Positions 28,401 to 37,836 are shown, numbered from the stretch's first letter. The stretch is 64,000 nt of DNA from Lutibacter sp. (GCF_013041805.1 NZ_JABDRI010000074.1:38600-102599); one strand, 5' to 3'. Notes: generated from the sequence alone by a model not told the origin. Numbers and translations are program-made.

Positions 28401-28504
28401 ATAGAATGAATGATAAAGCAGACCAACTCCCAGGAATGGAAGTAGAAAAACGTTTTGAAGAATTATCAATTAAATTTAATGAAATAAAAAAAATACTAGA
28501 ATAG
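25481..28504 (+). CDS. Secreted VPS10/BNR-repeat beta-propeller protein, second paralogue
   Basis: A 1007-residue protein with a signal peptide (MKIHIFSVYLLFTLFFSSVLVAQ). It has the same architecture as the protein at 15267-18404: opening LKYRTVGPARGGRVTTVTG, many BNR motifs (SIDAGKTWEHIG, TIDGGENWEKV, SVNGGETWEKL, STNDYGKTW type), and a C-terminal segment with RFEWDMRHIGPW. The two paralogues align in order from the first motif to the VWDMR/EWDMR motif but are well diverged. The function is unknown; it is a secreted propeller. A 32-base gap links it to the Nramp-like gene, so the two may share a transcript. Confidence 0.88.
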   Translation: MKIHIFSVYLLFTLFFSSVLVAQDFKALKYRTVGPARGGRVTTVTGTPLLPGTFYLGASGGGVWKSNDYGISWENVSDGYFKTPSIGAIQVAVNDPNIVYVGTGSDGLRSNVISGKGMYKSIDAGKTWEHIGLHNVGQIGAVEIDPTNHNIVWVAAIGNAFKANSERGIYKTIDGGENWEKVLFISNEVGFSDLELLPGNPTIIYAAAWKAKRTPWTIISGGTNEEGGIYKSVNGGETWEKLNKGLPQDLIGKIDLAVSQTNSSIVYAIIEAPGKEGGLYKSENQGKSFEQVSSEKGLINRPFYYVNVEVDPNNSDIVYSMANPMLKSINGGKTWIKVHPPHGDNHDIWINPNNSDLFIQANDGGANVTHNGGKSWSTQFNQPTAELYQVEVDDQYPYWLYAGQQDNYTTIAVPSFAPSAIQNTGVGWIINTGGCETGPAVPKPGNHNIVYVNCKGRFGVFNKLTGVEKEYSVGATNIYGHNPKDLKYRFQRVAPIHVSPHNSDVVYHGSQFLHKTKNDGLIWETISSDLTAFEADKQVISGSPITRDITGEEYYSTLYSIRESKLQEGLIWTGSNDGVVSVTKDGGKTWANVTPKKMPKGGRVESIEPSHFNPAKAYVVVDRHLLGDTKPYIYKTNDYGKTWQLMSTATNGIPLDYTSRVLREDPIRSGLLYVGTEYGLFISFDDGNSWKSFQQNLPVTPVTDIKIFRGDLILSTMGRSFWILDNITTLRQSQINILDTTPWLFKPDNTIRYRYPKIRNSETTFPIYKQPSVTIDYYIPKGNKNRIKLDILNASNKIVASYVSDSIKQKLPDKILEDMNTNEVLYLVNKTLSTNYGLNRFEWDMRHIGPWQKEINRRYKNGPIAAPGVYTVKLTIDNEVLEQNFELLIDPRTVESGVSKEDITSQVDMQHKISNLVTESQKLVVFLENELKSLKESNNQQDRIKKIEGAFKLLKTVDEVYPQPKLNDQILYLYRMNDKADQLPGMEVEKRFEELSIKFNEIKKILE

Positions 28505-28536
28505 ATTGTAAGTAGCCCATTATTCAGCTTGTAAAA

Positions 28537-29778
28537 ATGATTTCATCTCTAAAAAAAATAACAAACCAAATAGGACCTGGATTTTTGGTAGCTGCAACAG
28601 GAATAGGTGCCGGAGATATGGTTGCAGCAACAGTGGCAGGTGCTAAATTTGGTACAGTCATTTTATGGGTGGTAACTTTAGGAGCTATTTTTAAATATGT
28701 ATTAAATGAAGGAATTGCTCGTTGGCAACTAAGTAATGGTACAACAATAGTACAAGGCTGGTTGTCTAAATTTCATCCTATAGTTGGGTATTATTATGTT
28801 ACTTATCTTTTTCTTTGGACATTTATAGTGGCTGGGGCTTTAATTGCCGCTTGTGGTTTGGTAGCACATACTATTTTCCCTTCACTTTCAATACAAACAT
28901 GGGGAATTATACATTCAATGGCAGGACTTATTTTAGTAGGGTTTGGTAATTATGGATTTCTTGAAAATGTTATGAAATTTTTTATTTCAGTAATGTTTAT
29001 AACTATAATTATAAATACCTTTTTAATGGATATTGATTGGGTAACTATTTTGCCTTCGTTTGTAATTCCTACGATCCCAATAGGTTCTATTAAATTACTT
29101 TTGGGAGTTGTTGGAGGCATAGGAGGGAGTTTAACTGTATTGTGTTATAGTTATTGGTTGAAAGAAAAATGTTGGACTAAGGCCTCAGATTTGCCGAAAG
29201 CTAGAAAAGACCTCAGGTTTGCATATATCTTAACAGCATTATTTGGTTCAGCAATTTTAATACTATCAGCAAGTGTAGATCCAGAAGTAATGTCTGGCAA
29301 TAAAATTGTTATTGGTCTTGCTAATAAATTGGGGGAAACTAGCGGTATTATTGGAAGGTGGATATTTCTTATTGGTTTTTGGGGTGCGGTATTTTCTTCA
29401 TTATTAGGTGTTTGGGATGGAGTTCCATATTTATTTCATGATTATATTATATCAAAAAGAAAAAAAAATAAGTCAATTTTATCAATTGATAATTTAACTA
29501 AAGTTAATAAAAGTAAGTTATACATACTATATTTAGTTTATATGTCTACAATTCCGTTGGTATTATTATTTTTAGCTAAACCTGTATGGATAATCATATT
29601 ATACTCAATAAGTGGAGCATTTTTCATGCCTTTCTTAGCTATAATGCTACTGATTATGAATACAAGAATAAAATGGGTAAAAAAAAACAATAATAGTTTA
29701 TTTACAAATATAGTACTTGTACTTATTTTACTATTATTTGTTTATTTATTATTCATTAAGATTGGAGATTATTTTTGA
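28537..29778 (+). CDS. Nramp-family transporter lacking the DPGN metal motif
   Basis: A 413-residue membrane protein with about eleven hydrophobic helices. The start (GPGFLVAATGIGAGDMVAA) is homologous to helix 1 of Nramp (SLC11) proteins, but the canonical metal-binding DPGN reads GAGD here (residues 24-27). The helix 6 MPHN-type motif is also not found; the corresponding segment appears to be GVWDGVPYLFHDY. Bacteroidetes carry a subgroup with these features, usually labelled divalent metal transporter. Substrate should be treated as unknown. It follows the VPS10 gene by 32 bases on the same strand. Confidence 0.8.
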   Translation: MISSLKKITNQIGPGFLVAATGIGAGDMVAATVAGAKFGTVILWVVTLGAIFKYVLNEGIARWQLSNGTTIVQGWLSKFHPIVGYYYVTYLFLWTFIVAGALIAACGLVAHTIFPSLSIQTWGIIHSMAGLILVGFGNYGFLENVMKFFISVMFITIIINTFLMDIDWVTILPSFVIPTIPIGSIKLLLGVVGGIGGSLTVLCYSYWLKEKCWTKASDLPKARKDLRFAYILTALFGSAILILSASVDPEVMSGNKIVIGLANKLGETSGIIGRWIFLIGFWGAVFSSLLGVWDGVPYLFHDYIISKRKKNKSILSIDNLTKVNKSKLYILYLVYMSTIPLVLLFLAKPVWIIILYSISGAFFMPFLAIMLLIMNTRIKWVKKNNNSLFTNIVLVLILLLFVYLLFIKIGDYF

Positions 29779-29935
29779 TGTAATTTTAACGTAACTTATT
29801 TAATTTTATATAAAATTAATAGTTAAAGCATCGTGTATTGAAGCGCTTTGAGACATGAATAGCGAATTTAATTAATATTTACTTAATAAAACCCTTTAAA
29901 AAATTAAGAAAAATTATAATTTTTTTGAAAACGAA

Positions 29936-32122
29936 TTATGTCTCTTTAATAAAATCCAATTCCAGTATATTAAAATTATTAGCTGCTTTTACCAAAAGTG
30001 TAGAGCCAATAGATTCAAATAAGTTATTTGTTTTTAATACAAACTCTGCTTGTTTTTCAATTTGATAATTAGGAATTCCTACAACAGTTAAATTTGTTTT
30101 GCCGGAGTATTCTTCAATGATTGTATAAAATGGTTTTTGTTCCACAGCATTATTAATTATAACAATATCTACAATTACTCTTAAATCTTCAACGAGTTTA
30201 TAAATTTTAGAATAAATTAAATCTTTATTAATGTTGTTATTATTTACAAAAAGAACTCTAATATTAGTGTTGTTCCAACGAGGTGATGCTATAATAAAAC
30301 GTGCTATGTTAAGCATCATTTCAGCATTTTTACTATCAGTTTCTCTCCACCAAAAATCTACAGTTTTATAATTTCCAAATTTTGATTTTCTGTCAAAATC
30401 TAAATATAACAGATTATAATCTAAGTGTAAAAGCGTTTCTGTCATTTTAAAATATTCAGTAGAGTTTTCCAACCCTTTTGGCCAACCCATCATAATAGTA
30501 TTTGGTTCAACACCAGAAAAACCATAGGTTGTGGCAATGTTGGTTATTCCATCATAAATATTTTTCACTTTAATTTGTCTTGCAAAAATACCTAATTCAA
30601 CAAAAGTATCATCTCGTACAATTTGATCTGTCTTTTTTAATGGAGTGTCATTTTTTGTATCTAAAATTAGTTTAAAGTTTGTTACAATTCCTGTTCTGCC
30701 AGATAAGGTTTTACCTAATTGTAATAAATAGGATTGATGATCACTTTCACCACTAAATAAAATAATATTAGGATTCCAATTTGATTTTTCATCAACTTCA
30801 ATCGAGTCAATTTTTTTTAATCCTTTATTCACAACATTTTCCCAAACACTTTGCCAAACATCATTTGATTGCAATTTAACTTCTTTACGTTGTAACCATA
30901 TATATAGACTTGCTATAATAATAAAAGCGGCTATCATTGCAAGCATGTCTAGTTTAAACATTACCGCAAAACAAGCTATAAACCCAAGTAAGCCAATCCA
31001 ACTTTTTATTTTAAAAGTGGGTTGAAAATCAGGATTTGCCCAACTTTCTAAAAAATAAGAAATATTAATAAAGCCATAAGCAGCTAAATAAAACATTGAA
31101 ACAATACGTGCAATAATATCTAGTTCACCTATTAAGATACCAGCTTCAGCAATAATAAAAACCAATAATAATGCATTAACAGGTTCATTGTTTACCCCTT
31201 TACCTTTTCTAAATATTTTGGGAGTTACTTTATCAACAGACATAGCTTGTAGTATTCTTGGACCACCTAAAATACCTCCTAAAGCCGAAGACAATGTAGC
31301 TCCCCAAATTCCGGCAACAACAGCAGGAGCAAAGAAAGCTATTTTCATTAAAATATTATAATCTGTTTTCAATACTTCAGAGCTAACATTGAAATAAAGA
31401 AAAACGGCTAGGGAAATATAAATTATTAAACCAACTCCAATAGCTAATAAAGTACCTATAGGTATTGATTTGTTTGGATCTTTTAAATCGCCACTCATAG
31501 CTATACCGGCTGTAAAACCTGTAACTGCTGGAAAAAATATAGCAAAAACAATTTCTAAATTTACGGTTTCTTTAGATGCAAGTGTTATAATAGTCTCTGG
31601 TTCAAAAGAACCGTTTCCAATAAATATAGAAACTAATGAAGCAACAATGGCAGCTAAAATAAAAAATTGAGATTTTATAGCAATTGAAGTACTAATTAAT
31701 GCAAGTGTTGTAATAGAAACAAGTGCAATAGTACCAGTTAATCTAATATCATTAATTCCCATTCCAAAATCAAAATATTCGTTTAAACTTTCGGAAAAAC
31801 CTATTAAATACAAAGAGATTGAAAATGCAGTACCGATATACAAAGCAATTCCAATAGATCCACCAATTGGAATTCCCATACTTCTTGAAAGTACATAATA
31901 AACACCTCCTGCACCAATTTTTTTATCTGTTGCAACTGAAGAAACACTTAGACCTGTTGAAATTGCAATTACATGAGCTAAAAGAATTATCATAATTGTT
32001 CCAAAAAGCCCTGCATTTCCAACAACCCAACCTAAGCGCATATATAAAATAACTCCTAAAATAGTTAAGATGGAAGGTGTAAATACACCTGCGAATGTTC
32101 CGAATTTTTTACTAATGGCCAT
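29936..32122 (-). CDS. SLC12-like amino acid/cation-chloride cotransporter
   Basis: A 728-residue protein beginning FGTFAGVFTPSILTILGVILYMRLGWVVGNAG, the start of the APC superfamily SLC12 (Na-K-Cl cotransporter-like) group. About twelve membrane helices cover residues 10-405 with the conserved GFTAGIAMSGDLKDPNKSIP loop. The C-terminal 300 residues form a soluble domain as in SLC12 proteins. I start it at ATG 32122 (MAISKKFG); an in-frame GTG at 32140 adds six residues. It is probably an inner membrane ion or amino acid cotransporter. It is transcribed alone, convergent with the Nramp-like gene. The 157-bp spacer between the two holds only an AT-rich palindrome near 29800-29819. Confidence 0.87.
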   Translation of the reverse strand: MAISKKFGTFAGVFTPSILTILGVILYMRLGWVVGNAGLFGTIMIILLAHVIAISTGLSVSSVATDKKIGAGGVYYVLSRSMGIPIGGSIGIALYIGTAFSISLYLIGFSESLNEYFDFGMGINDIRLTGTIALVSITTLALISTSIAIKSQFFILAAIVASLVSIFIGNGSFEPETIITLASKETVNLEIVFAIFFPAVTGFTAGIAMSGDLKDPNKSIPIGTLLAIGVGLIIYISLAVFLYFNVSSEVLKTDYNILMKIAFFAPAVVAGIWGATLSSALGGILGGPRILQAMSVDKVTPKIFRKGKGVNNEPVNALLLVFIIAEAGILIGELDIIARIVSMFYLAAYGFINISYFLESWANPDFQPTFKIKSWIGLLGFIACFAVMFKLDMLAMIAAFIIIASLYIWLQRKEVKLQSNDVWQSVWENVVNKGLKKIDSIEVDEKSNWNPNIILFSGESDHQSYLLQLGKTLSGRTGIVTNFKLILDTKNDTPLKKTDQIVRDDTFVELGIFARQIKVKNIYDGITNIATTYGFSGVEPNTIMMGWPKGLENSTEYFKMTETLLHLDYNLLYLDFDRKSKFGNYKTVDFWWRETDSKNAEMMLNIARFIIASPRWNNTNIRVLFVNNNNINKDLIYSKIYKLVEDLRVIVDIVIINNAVEQKPFYTIIEEYSGKTNLTVVGIPNYQIEKQAEFVLKTNNLFESIGSTLLVKAANNFNILELDFIKET

Positions 32123-32254
32123 TAAAAAAATATTTAGCACATCTAAAATAGATAATTTTGAACTGTTGCGTCCTATAAAAGAAAAAAACTCTAAAGCGTT
32201 TACAGCATCAACAAGGAATCAATCATAAATATTGAAGGTCTGGATAAGTTATAA

Positions 32255-32980
32255 TTACCAAGCCTCTATAATTAAAGCAGCACTATCAATAGAATATGAT
32301 TCAAGATTAAAATTCCCATAGTAATTACAATTGTCGAAACCAGCCTTATTCAATAAAAGTGTTAGTTCATTTTTTAATATAGGCAACAATTCAATGCTAT
32401 TATCAATTAATTGCTGTGTTGATTTCACTATTAAACGCGTATTAAAATCTATCTTATTTTCAGATTTACGATAACCATAATCCCGCTCAAATATAATTTC
32501 ATCATTTTCTATAAGGGATAATTGCTTAATGTCTTTCTCTAAAATTTTATCGTAATTGACAATTTGTAACAATAATTTTCCATTTGATTTTAGTACGTCC
32601 TTAGATTGTTGCAAAAAATCAAAAATTTCATCTAACGAATTTAAATGGACTAAGGTATTTCCAAAACAAATAATACCATCCACAGAATTTTCATCAAAAA
32701 CAGTTTCCAATTTAAGCATGCTTATTTGTTGAAATTGAATAGATTTTGGCTTATCTCCAATTTTTTTTGAAGCTACTTGTATCATTTCAGCATCCATATC
32801 AATTCCTAGTACTTTTTTGTAATATTTAGTTAACTCGAAAGAAAGTGTGCCAATTCCGCATCCAATATCCAAAATTTTAGAATCACTTTCTGGGATTTTC
32901 AACTTAATAAAATCAACTTGATTAGCATTGATTTTAAAAATATGGTGATAAAAAGGGGCAATTTGCTGATAAAAACTCAT
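32255..32980 (-). CDS. Class I SAM-dependent methyltransferase
   Basis: A 241-residue Rossmann-type methyltransferase. Motif I is ILDIGCGIG (36-44), the acidic residue after strand 2 is in VLGIDMDAEMI, and motif IV is GIICFGNTLVHL. The substrate is not evident; the family covers small-molecule and other methylases. A TATCTTTG -7 box lies 17 bases upstream of the ATG. It is a single gene upstream of the SLC12-like gene on the same strand with a 132-base spacer, and divergent from the TolC-MacAB operon. Confidence 0.88.
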   Translation of the reverse strand: MSFYQQIAPFYHHIFKINANQVDFIKLKIPESDSKILDIGCGIGTLSFELTKYYKKVLGIDMDAEMIQVASKKIGDKPKSIQFQQISMLKLETVFDENSVDGIICFGNTLVHLNSLDEIFDFLQQSKDVLKSNGKLLLQIVNYDKILEKDIKQLSLIENDEIIFERDYGYRKSENKIDFNTRLIVKSTQQLIDNSIELLPILKNELTLLLNKAGFDNCNYYGNFNLESYSIDSAALIIEAW

Positions 32981-32997
32981 TAAAATTATTTTATTAT

Positions 32998-33005
32998 CAA
33001 AGATA
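32998..33005 (-). promoter_or_regulatory. -7 box of the methyltransferase gene
   Basis: The minus strand reads TATCTTTG (TAnnTTTG), 17 bases upstream of the start codon at 32980. A matching TTG was not found at the standard distance. Confidence 0.45.
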
Positions 33006-33310
33006 GCTGTTATAAATTATTTTAAAACATCTTATTTAAAAAATAAAAGTGAGTAAATACTTATTAAACTTATTGACGACAAGAGGGATGCGAAACAATT
33101 TTTAGTTCAATATTTCTTAAAATAATAACAAGGAATGAATAAATGTATGTGAAATATGATAAAATTATTCATTTTTTATAGTCCACGGCAAAATATCTCA
33201 TCGATAAAACAAGTCATTCTGTATAGTCAATCGCTCTAAACATCCATTACTGTTTTATTATAATAGATATCGCATCAAATTTGTAGTGTTAAATAATAAC
33301 ACTCAAAAAA
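33006..33310. other. Regulatory spacer before the TolC-MacAB-LytSR operon
   Basis: No gene is visible. The stretch contains TATAGTC at 33177-33183 and 33222-33228, and AGTCA at 33212-33216 and 33225-33229. The last pair is spaced by 13 bases, close to the 12-13 base gap between half-sites of LytTR regulators. Because a LytTR regulator is encoded at the end of this operon, these repeats are candidates for autoregulatory sites. No clean TAnnTTTG box precedes 33311. Confidence 0.3.
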
Positions 33311-34642
33311 ATGAAATTATATCTCGTTATACTAAGTTTACTAATTGTGCAATTTTCAGCTGCTCAAGAAGTTTCAAAAAATATAAAACCAAAAATATGG
33401 TCTTTAGATGAATGCATTGCCTATGCAATTGATAATAATATTACTGTTAAAGAAGCTACATTAAACAAAAACATAGCTGAAGTAGATTATAATAAATCAA
33501 AATCGTCTAGACTTCCCAATTTATTTGGGAGTGCTTCACAAAGTTTTTCTAGTGGAAATTCAATAGATCCAATTACTAGTGATTTTGTAACCGATCAAAT
33601 TAACAGTACTAATGTGGGTATTAATAGTTCAATGACCTTGTTTCAAGGAAATCAGCTTACGAATCAAATTAAACAAAATAAATTACTACTTGAACAAAGT
33701 ATTTTTCAAGAAGAAGTAGAAAAAAACAACATTGTTTTATCAATTCTAGAAACGTATTTACAAACTTTATATAGTAAAGAAAGTATTACCATAGCGGAAA
33801 ATAATTTGGCTGCTTCAGAAAAAGAAGTATTGAGAGCTCAGGCTCGTCTAGATGCAGAAACTATTGCATTAAGTGATTACACAGAAGCCCAAAGTCAAGC
33901 TGCAACAAATAAATACAACGTTATATCAGCAAAAAACAACTATCAACAATACATAATAACTCTTAAACAATTATTAGAATTACCACTAACTGAAGATTTT
34001 GAAATTGATACAATTAATGAAAATTTAGATTTAATAAATATTGAATTAAATAAAATTGATATTTATAATAATGCGTTAAGAACTTTGCCAGAATTAAAGG
34101 CTAGTAACCTAAACATTAAAGCAAATGAGAAAGAACTTGAAATTGCAAAAAGTGCTTATTTACCATCATTGTCCTTATCAGCAAGCGCTGGTTCAGGATA
34201 CACGAGTATTAATAAAAGTACATTCTCAGATCAGTTTAATATAAATTTTAATCAACGCATAGGTGTATCACTTAACATTCCAATATTTAACAGAAATCAA
34301 ACAAAAGGAGCTGTTCAAACAGCATCCATAAATATTGATAAAGCAGAAATTCAAATGCAAACAACCACAAAAGAAGTTTATAAAAAAGTAGAAACTGCAT
34401 ATCAAAATGCGCTGTCAGCACAAGAACAAGTAGTTGCTTCGGAAGCTTCAAAAACAGCAGCTGAACAAAGTTATAAACTAGCTCAAAAAAAGTACGAGTT
34501 AGGAGCATTGAGCACAACAGATTTGGTAATTAGTCAAAATACATTTACCAATGCACAACAAATTTATTTACAAGCAAAATACCTAAATATTTTATACCAT
34601 CAATTACTACAATTTTATCAAGGAAACGATATAAAAATTTAA
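33311..34642 (+). CDS. TolC-family outer membrane channel
   Basis: A 443-residue outer membrane efflux protein with signal peptide (MKLYLVILSLLIVQFSAAQ) and the mature start WSLDECIAYAIDNNITVKEA. Two OEP repeats are visible, the second ending in SYKLAQKKYELGALSTTDLVISQN. It should be the outer membrane channel of the MacAB-like pump encoded downstream (11-base gap). It is only distantly similar to the TolC protein at 18568-19962. It is the first gene of the six-gene operon. Confidence 0.92.
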   Translation: MKLYLVILSLLIVQFSAAQEVSKNIKPKIWSLDECIAYAIDNNITVKEATLNKNIAEVDYNKSKSSRLPNLFGSASQSFSSGNSIDPITSDFVTDQINSTNVGINSSMTLFQGNQLTNQIKQNKLLLEQSIFQEEVEKNNIVLSILETYLQTLYSKESITIAENNLAASEKEVLRAQARLDAETIALSDYTEAQSQAATNKYNVISAKNNYQQYIITLKQLLELPLTEDFEIDTINENLDLINIELNKIDIYNNALRTLPELKASNLNIKANEKELEIAKSAYLPSLSLSASAGSGYTSINKSTFSDQFNINFNQRIGVSLNIPIFNRNQTKGAVQTASINIDKAEIQMQTTTKEVYKKVETAYQNALSAQEQVVASEASKTAAEQSYKLAQKKYELGALSTTDLVISQNTFTNAQQIYLQAKYLNILYHQLLQFYQGNDIKI

Positions 34643-34652
34643 TCAAACCATC

Positions 34653-35855
34653 ATGAAAAATAAAAAAACAATCATTATAAGTAGCATTATACTAGTACTA
34701 TTTGCTATTGTAGCTTACTTTTTTATTAAAGGAGACGATGCTATTATAATTGAAGCAAAAACAATAGAAGCTAAAAAAGCAACTATAACAACAATGGTTA
34801 CTGCAACAGGAACTATTGAACCAACTAATCAAGTGGATGTAGGTACGCAAGTATCTGGAGTTGTAGAAAAAATATATGTAGATTATAACAGCGAAGTAAA
34901 AGAAGGACAGCTAATTGCAGAATTAGATAAAACAAACCTAAAAGCTTCTACAACACAAGCACAAGCGGGATATGATAACGCTGTAAGCCAAAGAAATTAC
35001 ATGAAAACTATTTACGATAGACAAAAAACGTTGTATGAAAATCAAGTGATTAGCAAATCAGATTTTGAGGATGCACAATACAATTATGAAACTGCAAAAG
35101 GAACAGTTACTCAAAGACTATCTGACCTGCAATCTGCAAGAACTAATTTAGGATATGCTAATATTTATTCACCAATTGACGGTGTAGTTTTATCTAGGGC
35201 AATTGATGTAGGACAAACAGTTGCAGCAAGTTTTAGTACACCAACTTTATTTACCATTGCTCAAGATTTAAAAGAAATGCAAGTAGAAGCAGATGTAGAT
35301 GAAGCAGATATTGGATATGTTAAAAATGGACAACGTGTCTCTTTTACGGTTGATGCCTATATAGGTGAAACCTTTGAAGGGATTGTAACACAAGTAAGGC
35401 TAGACCCAACAGTAACATCAAATGTGGTGACCTATACCGTTGTTATTAAGGCAGATAATCCCGATTTAAAACTAAAACCTGGTTTAACAGCTACTATTTC
35501 TATTTACACCTTAGAATTGAAAGATGTTTTAACGGCTGAAGCTAAAGCCATAAACTTCAAACCAGAAGCAGAAACCTTAGCAACCTATAATACACTTCAT
35601 AATTTGGCAGAAACCACAAATAATTCATCTAAAAATGAAACAACTCTTTGGGTACTTAAAAAAAATAGAAGTATCACGCCAAAAACAGTAACATTAGGGG
35701 CGAGTGATGGGGTAAATGTTCAAATATTAAGTGGTGTTGCAGAAGGTGAACAATTAGTGTATAGTTTAAAAGCCATTTCTAAATCTAAAGCTGGCTCAGG
35801 AGGTTCAAATGAAAGTCCGTTTATGCCACAAAGACCGGGAAGTAAAAAGAAATAA
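34653..35855 (+). CDS. macA: MacA-like periplasmic adaptor
   Basis: A 400-residue membrane fusion protein with an N-terminal membrane anchor (residues 5-25). The lipoyl half-motif is TGTIEPTNQVDVGTQVSGVVEKIYV. A coiled-coil hairpin follows (about 95-165), then the second lipoyl half (YANIYSPIDGVVLSRAIDVGQTV) and beta-barrel domain. The C-terminus is Gly/Ser/Lys rich. In MacAB-TolC pumps MacA links the MacB permease to TolC and stimulates its ATPase. Its end precedes the ATPase gene by seven bases. Confidence 0.92.
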   Translation: MKNKKTIIISSIILVLFAIVAYFFIKGDDAIIIEAKTIEAKKATITTMVTATGTIEPTNQVDVGTQVSGVVEKIYVDYNSEVKEGQLIAELDKTNLKASTTQAQAGYDNAVSQRNYMKTIYDRQKTLYENQVISKSDFEDAQYNYETAKGTVTQRLSDLQSARTNLGYANIYSPIDGVVLSRAIDVGQTVAASFSTPTLFTIAQDLKEMQVEADVDEADIGYVKNGQRVSFTVDAYIGETFEGIVTQVRLDPTVTSNVVTYTVVIKADNPDLKLKPGLTATISIYTLELKDVLTAEAKAINFKPEAETLATYNTLHNLAETTNNSSKNETTLWVLKKNRSITPKTVTLGASDGVNVQILSGVAEGEQLVYSLKAISKSKAGSGGSNESPFMPQRPGSKKK

Positions 35856-35862
35856 CTTAATC

Positions 35863-36606
35863 ATGAGTAAAGAAATTATTAGAATAGAAGATTTAACTCG
35901 TGAGTTTACCATGGGAGCTGAAACTGTACGTGCATTACGAGGCATCTCTTTCACAATAAAAGAAGGCGAGTTTGTTACCATAATGGGTTCTAGCGGATCG
36001 GGAAAAAGTACCTTATTGAATATTTTAGGATGCTTAGACCAACCAACTGCTGGAGTATATGAAATAGATGGTGTAAAAATGAAGGATTTAAGTAGAAATC
36101 AATTGGCAACAATACGCAACGAAAAAATTGGATTCATTTTTCAATCTTATAATTTATTGGCAAGAACATCAGCTTTAGAAAACATAGAATTACCTTTATT
36201 TTATAACAGTAAAGTATCTTCAGAAGAGCGCAGGGACAGAGCTTTAAAAGCCATTGAAATGGTTAGTTTAACGGATAGAATGGAACATACACCTTCTGAA
36301 CTTTCTGGAGGGCAACAACAACGCGTAGCAATTGCACGCTCGTTAGTAAATAATCCAGTTATGATATTGGCTGATGAAGCCACTGGAAACTTGGATACGA
36401 GAACTGCCTACGAAATCATGACTATTTTTCAAGAGTTAAACAAACAAGGAATAACCATCATATTTGTAACACACGAGCCTGATATTGCAGCATTTAGTAA
36501 CAGAACCATTGTTTTAAGAGATGGAAATATTATTCAAGATTATCAAAACCCTAAAATACTTTCTGCAGCAGAAGAACTAGCCAAATTACCTAAACAAGAC
36601 GATTAA
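35863..36606 (+). CDS. macB: MacB-type ABC ATPase subunit
   Basis: A 247-residue ATP-binding protein of the LolD/MacB family: Walker [10 protein letters not shown] (42-50), Q-loop [10 protein letters not shown], signature [16 protein letters not shown], Walker [13 protein letters not shown] and H-loop VTHEPDIA. All motifs are intact. I start it at ATG 35863 ([11 protein letters not shown]); an upstream in-frame ATG at 35809 overlaps the macA end by 47 bases and adds a non-family extension. In this organism ATPase and permease are separate genes, unlike the E. coli MacB fusion. Confidence 0.93.
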   Translation: MSKEIIRIEDLTREFTMGAETVRALRGISFTIKEGEFVTIMGSSGSGKSTLLNILGCLDQPTAGVYEIDGVKMKDLSRNQLATIRNEKIGFIFQSYNLLARTSALENIELPLFYNSKVSSEERRDRALKAIEMVSLTDRMEHTPSELSGGQQQRVAIARSLVNNPVMILADEATGNLDTRTAYEIMTIFQELNKQGITIIFVTHEPDIAAFSNRTIVLRDGNIIQDYQNPKILSAAEELAKLPKQDD

Positions 36607-36608
36607 TT

Positions 36609-37829
36609 ATGAGACTATTAAATTTATTAAAAATAGCATTTAAAGCAATCATTCTTAATAAAACAAGAACATTGCTTACCATGTTAGGAATTATTATTGG
36701 GGTAGCTTCTGTAATTGCTATGTTAGCTATTGGTGAAGGTTCAAAAGAGAGTATTCGGACTACGATTTCAGCGATGGGTTCTAACATGATTACTATTAGA
36801 CCTGGATCTGATGTCCGAGGTGGTGTTAGACAAGAACGAAGTGCCATGGAAACATTAACGCTGAATGATTACTATGCAATTAAAGAACAAGCCAACTTAT
36901 TAACTTATATAACCCCATTGGTAAATGGTGGCGGACAAGTTATTAACGGCTCTAACAACTGGCCATCAACAATTTACGGGGTAAATCCAACATATTTAAA
37001 AATAAAAATTACCGAATTACAAAGCGGAAGTATGTTTACAGATGCTGAAGTACAATCGGCTGCTAAAGTGGCATTAATAGGTCAAACAGTTGTTGATAAT
37101 GTTTTTCCTGATGGACAAGATCCTGTAGGACAAATGATTCGGTTTAATAACATTCCGTTTAAAATTATTGGTATTTTAGAGGAAAAAGGAGAAAATACAT
37201 TTGGTCAAGATCAAGATGATGTGGTGATTGCGCCTTATACAACAGTACAAAAACGAATTTTGGCAATAGACCATTTAGAATCTATTATAGCATCGGCTAT
37301 AAGTGAAGATGATGCACCAGAAGCTGTAACTCAAGTTTCTGAAATTTTACGAAAACAACACAAATTAACAGAAACCGAAGAAGACGATTTTCATGTACGT
37401 TCTATGGAAGAATTAATTTCAACCTTTAGTTCAACCAGTGAAATGTTAACAATTTTATTAGTCGCTGTTGCAAGTATATCCTTATTAATTGGGGGTATTG
37501 GTATTATGAATATTATGTATGTTTCTGTAAAAGAGCGAACTAAAGAAATTGGATTGCGAATGGCAGTAGGAGGAAAGGGTTCAGATATTTTAATGCAGTT
37601 TTTAATAGAAGCTATTTTAATAAGTATTACAGGTGGTATTCTCGGAGTATTATTAGGTCTTTCATCAACAGTATTTATTGAAAAATTCTTAAATTGGCCA
37701 ACAAGTATTGCGTTGTATTCTATAATAATATCCTTTGCTGTCTGTGCAATTACAGGTATTTTTTTTGGATGGTATCCTGCAAAAAAGGCAGCTGCTTTAG
37801 ATCCAATTACGGCATTACGTTACGAATAA
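36609..37829 (+). CDS. macB: MacB-type FtsX-family permease subunit
   Basis: A 406-residue permease with the MacB/FtsX layout: first membrane helix (TRTLLTMLGIIIGVASVIAMLAIG), a periplasmic domain of about 250 residues, then three membrane helices with the GIMNIMYVSVKERTKEIGLRMAVG motif. It couples to the ATPase encoded two bases upstream. The extracytoplasmic domain includes MacB_PCD-like elements (GSNMITIRPGS, EKGENTFGQDQDDVVIAPYTT). The pump would export a macrolide-like, peptide or lipid substrate; which one is unknown. Confidence 0.93.
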   Translation: MRLLNLLKIAFKAIILNKTRTLLTMLGIIIGVASVIAMLAIGEGSKESIRTTISAMGSNMITIRPGSDVRGGVRQERSAMETLTLNDYYAIKEQANLLTYITPLVNGGGQVINGSNNWPSTIYGVNPTYLKIKITELQSGSMFTDAEVQSAAKVALIGQTVVDNVFPDGQDPVGQMIRFNNIPFKIIGILEEKGENTFGQDQDDVVIAPYTTVQKRILAIDHLESIIASAISEDDAPEAVTQVSEILRKQHKLTETEEDDFHVRSMEELISTFSSTSEMLTILLVAVASISLLIGGIGIMNIMYVSVKERTKEIGLRMAVGGKGSDILMQFLIEAILISITGGILGVLLGLSSTVFIEKFLNWPTSIALYSIIISFAVCAITGIFFGWYPAKKAAALDPITALRYE

Positions 37830-37836
37830 ATAAATT

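Noticed and set aside
29800..29819. 20-base AT-only palindrome between the Nramp-like and SLC12-like genes as a terminator
   Set aside because: It contains no G/C pair, so the stem would be weak; such palindromes are expected by chance in this composition.
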